Counted from the first letter of the stretch, positions 24,956 through 38,606 are shown. The stretch is 64,000 nt of DNA from Neelides folsomi (GCA_034687125.1 JAQGBZ010000026.1:248001-312000); one strand, 5' to 3'. Translations and numbers: made by a program. The notes: a model not told the origin generated them from the letters alone.

Positions 24956-27900
24956 GTAAGAAAATATAAAATCTCATAATTTAACTCCTTAATCGTCCAA
25001 CTATTTCCTTTGCTCTCAATATAAATATAAATATAGCAAATATTTAACATTAAAATCAACAAATGCCAATTAAATGCTAATACAAGAATTAATCATAATT
25101 ATTTATTATAATTTGTCAATTTTTTTATCATTATGTAGATATTTGTATTTTGATTGTGACTTAGCCACACTTTAGATCTTTGAGATTGAATGATCAGGAA
25201 AATAAATAAAAGAAATGACAAATGTGATAAAAAAGGGGAACAAAGGGAGAATAAAAGGAAAATGAGCAAAGCTGTCAGAAGGAGTGATAAGAGAGGAAAG
25301 ATGGAGGAGGAGGGCAATTTAACTATGAAATTTTTAATCATGGCCATTAAAGGGAAGTCTGAGGAGTGTCGAATGTCAATAGTCAATCATCCGAGGAGTG
25401 TCGAGGAGTTCGTTAGGAGAACAAATGAGAGTATGTTTGATACGTAATGAGTGGCGAGGTGGATTGCCTTATATGAGCCGCCTTTTATTGACACCACTCT
25501 CCATTTGCTGTTGATTAATGGGAGGAAGGAATGGGAACTGAATATACGAACTTATGAATGTACCTGGAGGGGAATCTTGGCCAACTCCTATTAAAGTGTC
25601 TGGGGAAGTGTCTTGACTGAGGTTTTAATTTTATGCATTGATACTTTGATTAAACTTCATTCTTCCTTGTCAATTGAAGGTTTAAAAATGAGAAGTACAA
25701 ATAAATCAGCCCAAGAGGTCAAGAAACTACAAATATCATTTCATTTTACACAGTTACACATGTAATAGTTATAAAGTTTTGATTTTTAAAGTTAAAAGGT
25801 TTGATATGATAATCTGAAATTTAAAGTAACGATAAATATTTAGCTATAAATCTTTCTGCATTTACTTACTCTAATATTTATTAAATTGCCAATTAACTTT
25901 TTAGCAAAATTATTAATTTAGATAAAAAGTGGCTTGATACTAATTTTTAATTTTTATGATATTATAGGGAATAATAAACAAATTTTTTAAAATTTTTCAA
26001 AAAGGAATTGAAGGAGTAGAAGTAAAAAGCGAGTTGAATTTAGAAAAAGTCCCATTGTTCTCTCCAAACTTGTGTCAACTGTCGGTTAGAGGAAGTTTGG
26101 GAGTGTTGGGGAAGCTGAGGGGTGAATAGGGAAGTTAATTGAAACCTCCCGCAGGTGTAAATAATTGGCCACTGTTCAATGAATAAGGCGTAATTAGGTA
26201 AAGGAGGAGATAAGAGCTCCCTCTCAATGGACATTTAATATGCATGGATGCATCTCGACGGACCGACAGCCACAAGCAACCAACCAAAGCTCTTTTTTGG
26301 CGGATTTTTATTCAGTTAACACCTTCAAATTCAAACTCAACTCTTTTTTTACCATTTGATTGCCTCATTTTTAATTTAATCTTTTATTTCAAAAATTTTA
26401 ATGCTGAAACCGTTTATAATTTTACCAAATCATTTAATGTAATTGGATTAAATAAAGTTTATAAAATACAGTTTATAAGATAAAAGCTTCAAATAGTTCA
26501 AGTTTTCCATTAGTATTTAAACTCGGAAGAATAATCTGCCAATGTTAATTTTACTTTTAGATAATGTCAAATAAGATTAAATATGAATTGTTTTCATAAT
26601 AAGGCTCAGGGGTATTCTTTTTTAATAATATTCAACGGGATGAATTGTCTATTTTTTAATTCAATATTTTTCTCCCTGAGGAGATTTTGGTTCTCAAAGC
26701 AAACGGGCTAATTAAACTAATTAAAATAAATGTTACAACTTCCTTTCAGTCCAATACCCCGCATTTGCATTTATACTCAATTTACCACTTCCTTTCCCAA
26801 CAAAACCTCGTTGTATAAATCTTGAGTATCTTTTTTAATTTACATCTTCTATCTCTTTACCCAATCATTATCATAACAATAACAAGTCCTATTTATTAAA
26901 CACGGCTATTCATTATACAAAAATATAACATTGGTCTATCAACACCCTTCCAGCAACATTATTTATTAAAAGAAACCCAAATAAACTAAAAAAATTATTT
27001 GAAAAATCTTTCCTTCTGAAATTGAATGAGTAGTATATAGACGAAAGACGTACAAGTATACTAATTATAAATATTAATAATTATTTATTATAAGGTTTTT
27101 AAGAAATAAATCTTGCGGGTCTAAATAATAGAGGATCTTGATGGGTAAATATAGTTATTTGTACTCCTTTTGATGGGTTGCAAATGACTCACCTTTGAAG
27201 GCCTCCTTGGGAAGGTGAGGCTGAAAGGTCCTGCTTGGGTAGATGAATTGAAGGGCGCGTCGCAGGGGTCGAATCCTCCCATTTTTTGTTTTTGAATTAC
27301 GAAGAGTTTTTCCAGTCAAGTGCCTTGGAAGTTGTTCTTAAAAGCGTGATGGCCCCTCGTCCTCCTCCATCCTGCTTTCTAATGGAACCACCCTCACCAC
27401 TATCAATACTTTCCCTATATAAACACAACATATTCAATATATCTATTATGTAACATGTATGAGAATATCAGTATACGTAGACTATATCGTTGGATATATT
27501 TATATTTCAATGTCTGGTTCTTGGAAGGTCTTAACAGGGGTTGAGGGATAAGACAATGTCTGTTCCCTTCATCTCTCTTTTTCAACCAAGTTGTAAAGTG
27601 GAGGGCTCCTTCTTATCTCCTCTGGTCAACGTATCCATTATCTGATGTTATGGGGGCATATAAACTTATAAACAGAAGAGTTATTCCTGAGGAAGACTCT
27701 GAGTTCCTTGAGTTCCCTTTGAGGGCCCTTGTTTTAAGTTTCTTAGAGAGAGTGAAGGTCAATTTCATTAATCCTTTTCCTCCCTCTGTGGACCTTCGGG
27801 CCGATTAATAAGAAACATTAAACTCGGATTTCAATTCCGCTTTTTTATGACAATGGGCATTCATCATGGTGGGCAGGAGATGAGTAGCGAAGTTATGAAT

Positions 27901-28486
27901 TGTTTGGATTTCCTCCATGTGGATTCCATTTATGATTTCTCGTCTTCATTCATCTTCATTCACTCTTTTGGAGTTTTGAATCGGAGGATGAAAAATGGGA
28001 CTTGTTACATCCTCTTTTTGATATATGAGTTGGTAATGTTTTGTATCTCTATTCAAATAAATGTTCGTGTGCGTGTTTACAATGTATTTATTTAACTTGT
28101 TTTTTGTAATGGACTGATTATTTGTTAAAATATAATTTTGTTAAATTACAACTACTTAATCTATTAAAAAATACTTCGGTTTTATGCGAAAGAAACGCAT
28201 ACAAACTACACATATACATGAATGACGGATCTACTTCTCGTTAAATCAATCAATTTATTTTATAATTATTTAAAATAATTTTATTTGGAATTGGAATATT
28301 TGATAAAATATTTATTGATTAATAAATCTGTCATTTGGTTGAATTTCCTTATCGTGGGTGACATTTTCTAAACTAATTCTCAAATAAATTGGACCATGAA
28401 GGAGTTTATTTAAGAGTATTTAGTAGGTATTAGAAAGATTGTAATGGGATGAAAGTATTAAAACTGACATTTTTGTCTTATTCCAG
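24956..28486 (+). other. UNC5 intron between signal-peptide and first Ig1 exon (3.5 kb)
   Basis: Donor GTAAG, acceptor TTATTCCAG. AT-rich, with a strongly purine-biased plus strand around 25190-25320 and a short direct repeat GAGGAGTGTCGA near 25361 and 25393. No gene is recognised inside. Confidence 0.7.
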
Positions 28487-28629
28487 ACGAGACCAAGTTC
28501 CCCGACTCATTACCAACGGGGGAACCGTGGGCGTACGATGTGAGTTGGTTCCAAGTGGAACCAGAAGACTCCTTTGTCATCCGGAACAAGCCAGCCACTT
28601 TGACATGCAGAGCTGCATCTGCTCTTAAA
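28487..28629 (+). CDS. unc5: UNC5 exon: start of Ig1
   Basis: Encodes residues 28-75, opening with an acidic/Pro linker (Asp28-Tyr44), then the hallmark UNC5 entry into Ig1, WFQVEPEDSFVIRNKPATLT, then Cys68. Vertebrate UNC5 proteins have a closely similar VEPEDAY.V.NKPV.L.C stretch here. Cys68 is the first Cys of the Ig fold. The exon starts after TTCCAG (phase 1 in) and ends at Lys75 with donor AAA|GTAAGT (phase 0). The minus-strand open frame at 28510-28740 is only a shadow of this exon. Together with the next two exons it builds the membrane-distal Ig domain, which in characterised UNC5 proteins takes part in netrin and FLRT binding. Confidence 0.95.
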
Positions 28630-29118
28630 GTAAGTTACGTTCCCCCTTTCGGGCGGCCTTCTTTGTCTGCCCTCAAACTTATCCAATAAGTACTTGTATG
28701 AAGGAGACCATCGAAGAGGTCTTCGGAGAAATGTGCCCATATAATACTTTTAATGTCTTCGAGGAGGAAGCTCCCCATTAGCTCACTCCCAGTCTACAAT
28801 AATCATAATAATACACTTTACCTCATTCCGAACTAGTCTCTGACTTTGACTTGAGCTGACTGGGAAGTGAGGGAGTCAGTGAAGGGAGTCAGGAAAGTCA
28901 ACGGAGTCAGCCGGCGGTTGAAAGGGAAAAACAGATTTAAGGACAAGGACGTAAAAGTTGTCTTAATGAGATGAGGTGGACTCTTTGTAAACTTCCGACC
29001 TCCCATTCACAAACAATGTATTGGGCCCAACGGAGATGAACCGCGACCGAAAACAGAACAGGCTTTTGATTCTTTTCATCCTCAAATGTTCTAATTTCCT
29101 TTTCTGTCTCGTTTACAG
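28630..29118 (+). other. UNC5 intron within Ig1 (489 bp)
   Basis: The shortest intron seen. Donor GTAAGT, acceptor CGTTTACAG. It contains GGAGTCAG three times within 40 bases (28872, 28885, 28903), with further GTCA repeats between. No other feature. Confidence 0.85.
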
Positions 29119-29205
29119 ATTTACTTCAAATGCAATGGAAAAGTCGTTCCGAATAAGAAGCAAATGTTCGACAATTCGACCCACGACAATACAGGCGCCC
29201 ACATT
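29119..29205 (+). CDS. unc5: UNC5 exon: middle of Ig1
   Basis: A small 87-nt exon (29 codons, phase 0 at both ends) encoding residues 76-104. It begins IYFKCNGKVV, which matches the highly conserved IYFKCNGEWV of vertebrate UNC5 Ig1. Cys80 is the additional cysteine that sets UNC5 Ig1 apart from ordinary Ig domains. Asn94-Ser-Thr is a potential N-glycosylation site. Acceptor GTTTACAG, donor ATT|GTAAGT. Because both phases are 0, skipping would keep the frame but would remove a core strand of Ig1. Confidence 0.95.
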
Positions 29206-31129
29206 GTAAGTATAATACAATTATGGGAATATTTTAAATGTTCATTATTTCTATATACCATTCTACATAATAAGATGTATCTGTGTACAATGAATGTATG
29301 TATTGTTTAAAACTGTGCAAATATTTAACGATTTTATGGTTATTTTAGGGGTTTATGGTTTTAAATTGAGGGTTAAGAATAAGATGCAAACCCTTGCAAG
29401 GGCTTGTTTAAAATGTTCCAACTAACATTACCATTACTTGGAACATGCCAAAATTGGTCAGGTGAGCAATTTGCTCAAAAGGAGAACTTAAAACTATTTT
29501 TTAATACTCAAGTCAGTGGAAGCTCCGAAGATAATAAAAGTCAATTTTCCATCTCAAATGGAGACTCTCGGGGTGAAAGTGAGTTTGGGGTCACAAGGGC
29601 CCATAAAACATGTTGGAAAGTTTGAAATTTCCCAGGAAAATGTATAAAACTGGAGTTTTGAGAACCCCTGAGATGATGAGGATACCTGGTGATTACTATT
29701 TACAAACACGGGAATGATTACATGCGCGGGCCAAACAATTTTACGAGAGGAAAATCTCCACTTTGAGAATTTGAGATGAGAAACTTGAAATATTTTATGA
29801 CCCTTCCTGGTTTTGTTCTTTTTGTGAAAAAATATGAATTTGTTTAAGGCGAGGTTTCCTTTTGTATGAGGAGTTCGTATGAACTGTAATTTAAAATTTT
29901 ATTGTTCGGTTTGAGTCTTTTCATTTTGCCATAATTTTTCAGTTTATTCATACACGAGGTTTTGAGGAACTCTTTGATGTTTCATATGCCGAGATGCTAT
30001 ATGCTTACATATAATATATTTAGTACTAGAAAAGATTTCACAAGTGTGGTATAAATTACATTAGGTATATAAAATCTTGAAATAGTGTATGTAAAATGTT
30101 GTGTTTGTGTAAAGAGTATTTACAGTAGTTCGTATCTTGTTTCGTGAGTATACTTATTCATGTAATAATGATATATTCAGTATAGGTAAACCTACTTGTA
30201 TTATTCTGGTAGTGGGTTAAAAAACTGAATTTAAGGAGAGTCAAAGTAGCTCATTGAAAGTCCTTTTAAGGACTAAAAGGACTCAGTTTATGAAATCTGA
30301 AAAATCATAATGAAACTCATCCTTCATTCCACCAAGAGCGGAGCGCATAAAACAAAGAAAGGTTTGTGATGTTGAGGAGATGGGAGATAAAACCCACCGG
30401 CTCATCCTTCATCTCATTTCCTCATTTGATGATGCCGCGGAGGGAGATATAACTATTAATGTACAATACAGAGACACAACTGACGAATAGAGATAACATT
30501 TTTTAAAGATGAAGACAGATAGGGAAACATCCTCCTTATATTTTTTTTACTTTGATGAATTTTGTTAGTTTAAGGCTAAAGAAGACCGAAATTTTTATCT
30601 TTAAATATACTTAAAATATATAACTACGTATTACATGAGACAACTGCTTTAAATTGTAGGGATCCTTGTGAATATACGAAGATGTGTCTTAATTTATTAT
30701 TCCACTTTATACGAGGCTAAAGATACTCGTAAATTATACTCCAGGATATACTTGTACTCGTATATTATATGCTGATATTCTGTTAAAATGGAACGTATTC
30801 TTATTCTGTTCATACAGAATTATTAATACAGTCCGTAATATACAGGGTTTTAATATTCATGTGGTGTATGGTGAGGTAATAAGAAAAGTTTATGTTGAGA
30901 GCGATATGTCAAGTGGAGAACAGGGGTGGGTTTTCATCAACTCCACTTTTAATAAGTCACTCTTCATTTTGGTAAATTAATGTGGTATTTGAGGAGCATA
31001 AATATGTATAGTATATCCCAAGTATATTTTAATATCATTGAATATGCATTAATGTATACTTGAGCAACGTGTATGATGTAAGCAATATAACTTTGGATGG
31101 GCTTTAATATAATTTTTTGAATATCTTAG
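29206..31129 (+). other. UNC5 intron within Ig1 (1.9 kb)
   Basis: Donor GTAAGT, acceptor AATATCTTAG. An open frame of 73 codons at 29404-29625 has no recognisable motif and is probably chance. Nothing else stands out. Confidence 0.75.
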
Positions 31130-31262
31130 ATGGGGGTTGAAATGAACGTCACGAAAGAGGATGTACAAGATTTTTTCGGCTCGAATAAGTTCCGGTGTGA
31201 ATGCGTCGCTTGGAATAAACGTGGGCAGAAGCGGAGTCAACCAGCGACGGTCGAAGTTGCAT
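31130..31262 (+). CDS. unc5: UNC5 exon: end of Ig1
   Basis: Encodes residues 105-148 plus the first base of Tyr149. The segment VTKEDVQDFFG, then FRCECVAWNKRGQKRSQPAT, matches the end of UNC5 Ig1 (vertebrates: VEELFG, then WCQCVAWSSAGTTKSRRA). The CxC pair (Cys127, Cys129) supplies the second partners for Cys68 and Cys80. Asn110-Val-Thr is a potential glycosylation site. The acceptor tract is short (GAATATCTTAG). The donor is GCAT|GTAAGT in phase 1, joining the Ig2 exon to make Tyr149-Leu-Lys-Lys as in other UNC5 proteins (YLRKNF). The Met at the exon start is internal and not an initiation codon. Confidence 0.95.
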
Positions 31263-34200
31263 GTAAGTTTGGAAAAAAAACTTTCCACTTTCTTCCGTTA
31301 ATGTCATTTTGTCGTCTTGTCATTTTTGTCATCTCTTCATCTCGTCTATTAGAAATGCATCAAATAATTTAGGATGCAGTTTTGAGAGAAAATTTTTCAT
31401 TTTAAATTCTGCAAGGTGCGGGGTTGGATTTCATTAAATCGCGCACCCTTCATATCTTTACTGACTTTCCCCTACTTTGATATTACGATACCACTCGAGG
31501 TCTCTTGCCCCCTACGCTTTGTTTCCTCCATCTCGAGTGTCAAGAGGAGTTTTTAATATTAAAAAGAAAACAGTGAATACATTAGGAGGATTATGAGGGA
31601 GATGAGAAGGGATAATTTCTTTATGCAAATGGTTCCTTTGCCATAAAAAATCTCCCTATTTTAAATATTGGATGTCGTTGGTCATGAGCCGTGAAATGAT
31701 GGAGTTTAAAATTAAGAGGATTTTTATCACTTTCCGCTCTTCCTCACCATAAAGGCCGATCACCGTTCTTTGGAGCTCATCTGCTCGGAGCTTTGGACTT
31801 ACGAGGGAGGAAGATGAGCGGAGGAGAAATGATAAAAAGAGGAAATTAAGGCCTCTTGGGCACACATGTGGGGAGAGACAACTTGGGCTTTTTCCATAAC
31901 ATCCATTTTTCGATGGTTCATAATGGGGAAGAGGACGCAGTTTGAATTCTTCATAACTCATAATATCTTATAGCATAGAGCTATGGCTCTGAGGAAAAAC
32001 TTCACTGCCGGTAGATTACCCGTGAAAAATTCCCACCTCTTCCTCCAAAGATAAATGATCCATTGAGAAAAATTTTTGGGAATTAAAACGTCCTAGTGGG
32101 AATTAATGGATGAAACCCGGCGATTCAAGCCCGTCCTTTTTTAGTTATGAAGGACGATTTTACGGCCATTTTCGGCATAAGGGCCAAATTGGTCAAAGGT
32201 CTTTATCTAAAGAGGCTCTTACGCCTTTCATAAGCACATGGGGTTTAATCAAAAGATTTACGCCTTTTAAAATACAAATAATAGTTAAATGGATCAGATT
32301 CTCATTATTAATTTCCGTGAACATTTCGAATAACTGAATTTTTTTCATAACGATTCTGTTTTAATATTAAGAATATTATAATTAAATAATTATATTTTAA
32401 TAATATGTTAGGAATATTATTTAACTACATATAATTGTTTAAGTATGTTACTTTTACTTAAATGTTTATAGTAATATTGCTTGTTCTGGCAAATAGAGTA
32501 AATGTAAAATAATGGTTTATGAAACATGGAGTGATGTGTTCAATGGTCCAGACCGAGAAGGGAAGGAAGAGAGGAGTAAAGTGCATCTTTCATTTTGAGA
32601 TAATGGAGATGTTTATAGGATTTCCCCCTTGGCCGTAAAATGGAATAAGGAGGACTTGCTCATTGAAGTGACTGATGAGCCCACTCGTGTTTCTCTTTAA
32701 TTGTATCACTCGAAAGGAGAGAGCCACATGGGGGTCGAAGTCGGGTCGAAGATGATGATGGAATTATTCAAACTTCCCCTCTTCCCCACTCCGCGTATTA
32801 ATAACGAAGAGATTCAATGCCAGGGCGGATCATTGAATAAGATATACAGAGCATTACTCTTCCACTACAACATTACCAACACGAAAATTCTGTACAACTG
32901 AGGAGGAATTTGAGGTTCCTGTCTTTCAGATGACACTTAATGCGCTCCTTACAACTTTCTATATAATTTAACAATTTTAATGAATCAGGGAGCCATAGCT
33001 CAAAAACATATATCTCAAAGGACGGTCTCCTGGAATGGCAATAGAAATTATTTATTGCTCACAATAAGGGCTTGGATTTACAATCTTCAAAACATTTTAC
33101 TTGTTTTATAATGGCGAAGGAAGTCAAAGGATTGGCATTGGATTTATCAAGTGGATTTGTTGTTATTTGATACGCGACTCGATTTCCAATTCAAATATTG
33201 AGCGAAACGAGTTAAGATCTTAGTTGATAAGAAAATCAACTAGATTTTAGATTTAATTTACAAGTTATTTAATTTCCAATTTAATAGTAAAAGAATTTAA
33301 ATTCCAGAAGGCTTTTAAATATTTACTAACATAAAAGTTCTCGGAATGTGTTTAAAGCCGATGGACTGTGAATCTGTTGCTGAATGTTTAGTATACAATT
33401 CTTAGTAATTCAGAAGTAGATTGAACGACAGGAGGAGAAATGAGAAGAGATGGGATCGAATTCAAATACAGTTCTTATATGGTAATGAAGGAAGAGGATA
33501 ATTTAAAGAGATTTGTTCGTTGAATTGAGCAGATTTTTATCAGAGATCTTGGTTTTTATTAAGAGAGCAAGTGTGGAGTTGTGAGGGTCTGCCTTATTTG
33601 GTTCTCTGGTCCTTTCATCCCCCTCCAAAGTCCATTAAAGAAGGGAGATGAAAAGAGGAGCTCAATGCTCAATTTCAACCCTTCACTGTTTTCATTGTGG
33701 GGAGCTGAAAATGGTATTTAGAATTAGTCCCGTGGTCGGATCTTCTTTCTATTCCGATCAAGTTGGAAGAACCAACCATCAACTTTGTATTTCAACTTGT
33801 GAGATAGAAGAGAAAATATTTATTCAATTCCTCTTTGCATTTTCCTAATGGATTTCCCCCCTTCATTTCAGATACTGTCAAAGAACATTCAATGACTTTA
33901 ATCTTAAACAATATTCCATTTAGTTGATAATATTTTCTGGAGAGTTAAGTGGAATTAGGGACTGTTATTAAACGAAGCTTTATTATTAAGTAAGTTAAAG
34001 CTAGGAAAGTTAGTGGTCGTATATTAGATACATATGGTATTTATCTGCATTGTGTACTTAATATTGCGTGTACGATATATAAAATGAGTTTAGTGTAGCT
34101 AAGAGGAAGATTCATTTGTTATTAAAGGAAGTTTGAAGTTAATAATATAATAATAGTTGGAAATGGGCCGTGGGTTTATCAGCCATTCAACTCTCTATTG

Positions 34201-37200
34201 TAAGAGTTATCAGTTGGATACAGAGAATAAGTTGGTTATTATTTCCCCATTTACTTTCTCCCACTTAAGACCTTTTCCCTCCCTTGTGAATAATTGAGGG
34301 CTTTGATATTCCACGGAGTAGTTTGGGCTTTCTTTGAGTCACTGGGACTTTCATATCGATTCGACACACGTGGAAAAATAAAAGGGACTTAATTTGGAGT
34401 TGATCAATTTTACTATCAAAATAAACGATTAAGATTAATCCAAATAAAAATTATTATTTAATCCATATTATAAAAGTAATTACAAGCTACTTTAGATCAC
34501 AAATCAACCTCTACTTGAGTACATAAAACGAAGCACTATCTAATATTCTGTATTTGTATATTTTCGCAAATATTTGGAAATCCTATTATATTCAAATGTA
34601 ATTATTTGATCTAAATGTCGAGGTAAAGTAAGAAATAATTGGTTTTATTGAAAATTTAGTTTATCCCCATTCTCTAGAAGTCCATTAAGGACTTGGAATA
34701 CGCAATGAGTTCGTGTTCAAGTTCCAGTTTTCCTATCTTGAACTATATTCGAGGTTCAATAAAACATGATTCGTCAGCTGTATTTGTGCTCTTGTGAGAT
34801 TTTCACTCTTTGTGTCGTGCCATAAGAAATGGGGCTTATCTGAATAGCCCAAGTTGAATTGGATGGGAGGGAGAGATAGGAAATGTGAGACGAGGCGAAA
34901 TGTGTCTGTGTGTGTGTTTGTGTTGGAGAAGGAAGCTTCTGCAACTTAAATTCCATCTCATCACTATTCACATTGAGATATTGAGAGTCGATTCATATAA
35001 AATGCGAATCAACTCCTGGATAAAGAAATGCCAAGGCGAGTCTCCGTGATGGATTAATGGCCTGAATTAATAGGAAGAAGGTACGATGTCTGTTAGCTTA
35101 AATGTATAACTCTCCAGTTGTGTTGGGTATATGACCAATATTGAACTGACGCTTCCAGCCATCTCGACACACATTTATTGAAATGTGCGAGGAACATTAA
35201 ACCTAACGAGGAAGAACATTTTAAACAGTTGAGTTATAGTATTCGATATCATAACTACATTATATGCAATAGGCATACAGATAAGGGAGCTTTTTCTAAT
35301 ATGAGTTTTGAATGTCGATAGGAACTCAATAAAGAAAGACCGACAGGTAGAGGAGTCAACATGAAATGAACGGGGACATGAGTTATGTAAAGGAGATTGC
35401 AATGGAGTGATTTAGAACTCTTTGGCTCACTCATAACATTTGAATGAGTCCCATCATACCTTTGTCCTTTACACCTCACCGGCAATCTACGAGTGAAGTA
35501 GGGAGTCTCTAGAATTTCCATATTATATAATCCTACGCATATTGGTTTTCTATGAGAGGGAATCGGATTTTCAATTGATAGGTGCAGCAAGCAGCAAGAT
35601 GAATACGCATCATGGGGACTGTGGATTTTTATATAGGTTTTAATATCCACAGTGTGACTTGACTCATGTTTCAACTCTCTTTCAACTCCCTTAACAATTA
35701 ATTAAATAACTCTTTTGTAATGAATTTGACAGATGGATTTTAAGGTGGGGTATTTATTATAATCAAACTTAGGGTTTGCTTAATTGAGTGTCAATCCTTT
35801 ATAATGAATCAAGCCTAATGAGTTAACTAAAAATCTTAAATTTTTTAGGAAGCTTAAAATATTTTAAAATGGTATTTTTAAGATGTTTAGTTGAAATTGA
35901 GGCTATGAGTCATTTTAAAATTTAACTGGGTTAATATTTGATAATTTATGCAAGAAGGCTTAAATAAACTACAGTTAAATTTTATTTATGATTTCTGATG
36001 GTGCTTGAAAAGGAAATAAGTTAGAATTTAGATGTGTTCTGGGAATTTGAAATGGCTTCATGAAACTGAATAGGCTAATAACATTGCATATTAAAATATA
36101 TTATTAAGGGGTACGGCATGTAATAGTAATGAGTCCATATACCTACTTTATATTATTTGTGCATTTGTTCAGGTTCTTCCGTTTCATCTTTTTTGAGGGT
36201 TAAACCACAAAAGAAGTCAATTTTATATTTAATCCCTTTGAACTCTCAAAGATTTAAAATGAAGTAATAAATGTTCAATAGCATTTCAACTTTTCCAACA
36301 ACTTTTTCCCTCCCCATGACTTAGGGACTGAGGCGTATTGGGTTGAAAAGTTAAATGGGCAAAGGTGAGGAGTAAACAGGAGAGGTGTACCAGTGAGGTT
36401 AAGAAGTAGCAACCAAAGCTAGGGGCAAAAATGCAATAAATCTTTTTTTTCCCAAAAAATGAGCAAAATCTTCCGACAAGGTATATGGGATAAGTCAAAA
36501 ACCGTCTTTCCAATATTTCTTCGTAAAAAGTTGCCTTCGTAAAGGCATGATGGGAAAGAAGCACTTTATGAGATTTTCCTCCTACAGAATTCATATATGA
36601 AATTCGAATCTTTTTACCTTCCCGACTTTTCTTGGCATACTTTCATAATAGTAACTATCCTTATACAACAGAAATCCCATAATGGCCTTATGTGAGTCAA
36701 AAATCGTTAAAAGAATTCCGCCATAAACATTGTGAGGACCAAATTACATTTGCATAGGAAAAAGAACCTCTTCGGATCCAGCTCATATAAATTGTTTAAC
36801 AGGCGTTTGGGGGTTTTAAGGTTAAGGAGTTTCCAATTTTTTGTTTACATCATGATGTAGAACCAAAGGGCAGAATGTGTATTAGAAAATTTTATTGAAG
36901 AGGAGGTTTGGAATCTTTGGAAGAAAATAGAAAAAAATGGTTTTGTTCCTTTGGCTCAGATCGGCCGCAGATGGTGGGATTTGAAATGAGAGATCTTCCC
37001 CACACGGGTCTGGTGGACCATTACAGAGATCTTGCTATTAAGGGATATCTTCTAGAGCTCCGCCAGATACATTTAACTATGCGTTCTCTCCGAACACACT
37101 TGTGTGAATAATCTTGAGAAACTTTGAAGATTCGGGGGGATTGTGGACGACCGTCTTTTCCTCAGCTTCTTACTTAGTCGGAGAAATCTCTGAGGGCGGA

Positions 37201-37905
37201 GACGCAAATGGAGAGTTTCTATCTCCATACATATGCAAATTTGAGGATCCATAAATTGAAATGCGTATACAAGTGAAGGTATTTGGCTCCTTTACGCCGC
37301 CATCCTGAAACTTTTCAAAGTCTTCAGACTTTTCGAGTTTATCGACCATTATGCGATTTTCCTTTAATGCGTAGAGATACTTTCAATGTCAATCCATTTA
37401 CACTCCACATTTAGGTACACGACTCATCTTTTACAGGATTTTTATTTTAGTCGATATAACAGACTTATGCTTAAAATATAAAATGGATTTATTCGAGATT
37501 TTATGTACCATGCTAGTTAAATATTAAGATTATATGACATGGTTTAGTTAGAGATATACCAATGTTTGGAGATTATGAGATTACTGACTAGGTGGTGGGG
37601 TGGGCTTTCAATTTAAAGTGCATTTCCCGAATTTGGAATAAATATCCGTTCGGTGTGGAGGAAGGTGAGAGAGAAGGCCAATAAAGAAATCTTAGCGGAA
37701 GAACTCCAAGAAATTCGATTTCGAATCCCTAGTTTGGGATAATTTCATTATATTCCATTCCATTTACAAATGCCTAATACAGATACATGTGCAGATCCAG
37801 TCATTATGAATACATACTTAAAGTTAGACATAAAAATTATTGGTCAAATAAATATCATGAATACCAATATACTTTTATATATGAAGCAGTTAATAAAGTT
37901 ATAAG

Positions 37906-38606
37906 CTGAGTTCGGTACCCACCCAGCCCAGTTTGCTCCCCGGGTGGGGAGGGGGGTAGCAGGGTGGGTAGCAAGTGGGTACTAACATAGAGGGCCAGAG
38001 GGGAGAAGGGTGGTGAGTACAGGTTGAGAATAGAATCCTCCGGATAGAATATTTAAAATTGAGCTCAATTTATTCTAAAGTAAAATTCTAATTTTTTCCA
38101 CATCATTTTCATCAAGTCTAAACTTCTTCAACATCTTTTAACTTCGATAGATTATCTTTAGTTAAAAATCCTATCTCAAGATTTATTAGAGATGTAAGAA
38201 ATGATATTATTTATAATTTCTTATAGGGAAAAGAAATATTGTTTTAGGGAAGAAAATGTTTAAAAGTTATAAGGATAAAAGAGGAAGAATAACTTGTCTG
38301 TGCTTGGACCAAGAGTTTGGTCAAACCTGCACAGTCTGTTTGATGGTGCAAGTTTTCAGTTCTGTCTTCTGTCCATATACTTCAGAGTTGACATTGAAAT
38401 TTCAGATTTAGTTGACAAAAATAATATTCTAAATATCAAAGTTAATGCCAAACGCTTTAATTTAAAGCCTAGGAATAGTATCAGGAACTTTATTTTCGTA
38501 ATCTGCCCAAATAAAACAATTTATTTTTGTTACCCAGTCTCCCCACCCAGCAAGTTGCTACCCGGTATCCGCTCCCCGGTATCCGCTCCCCACTTGGCGC
38601 ACTGAG
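37906..38606. mobile_element. hAT-like non-autonomous element in UNC5 intron
   Basis: The direct repeat GTTATAAG occurs at 37898-37905 and 38607-38614, and the next base C also matches, so it is an 8-9 bp target duplication of the hAT type. The ends form short imperfect inverted repeats (CTGAGTTCGG on the left; CTCAGTGCGC reading inward from the right). Both subterminal regions are rich in GGGTAGC/GCTACCC and CTCCCC motifs, including a 14-bp tandem duplication CCCGGTATCCGCTC at 38561-38588. The interior is AT-rich. A 103-codon open frame at 38294-38605 runs into the terminal repeats and shows no transposase motif. I judge it to be a MITE-sized relative of an autonomous element elsewhere in the genome. 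Confidence 0.7.
37942..37966 (+). other. G-quadruplex-capable run
   Basis: GGGTGGGGAGGGGGG followed by TAGCAGGGTGGG offers at least four runs of three or more G with short loops, in an otherwise AT-rich intron. It lies in the left subterminal part of the hAT-like element, on the coding strand of UNC5. Confidence 0.5.

Noticed and set aside
27210-27290. tRNA-like block: TGGGAAG...CCTCCCA ends 74 bases apart, a GGGTCGAATCC B-box-like motif and a following T run
   Set aside because: With the B box placed correctly, the T stem does not pair and the acceptor arm falls in the T run; no good anticodon stem forms. At most a chance or highly decayed tRNA-like sequence.
35255-35674. 139-codon minus-strand frame, the longest in the window
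   Set aside because: No domain, no splice or promoter context, lies within the UNC5 intron, and another minus-strand frame overlaps it.
38294-38605. 103-codon plus-strand frame
   Set aside because: Runs into the terminal repeats of the hAT-like element and lacks transposase motifs.
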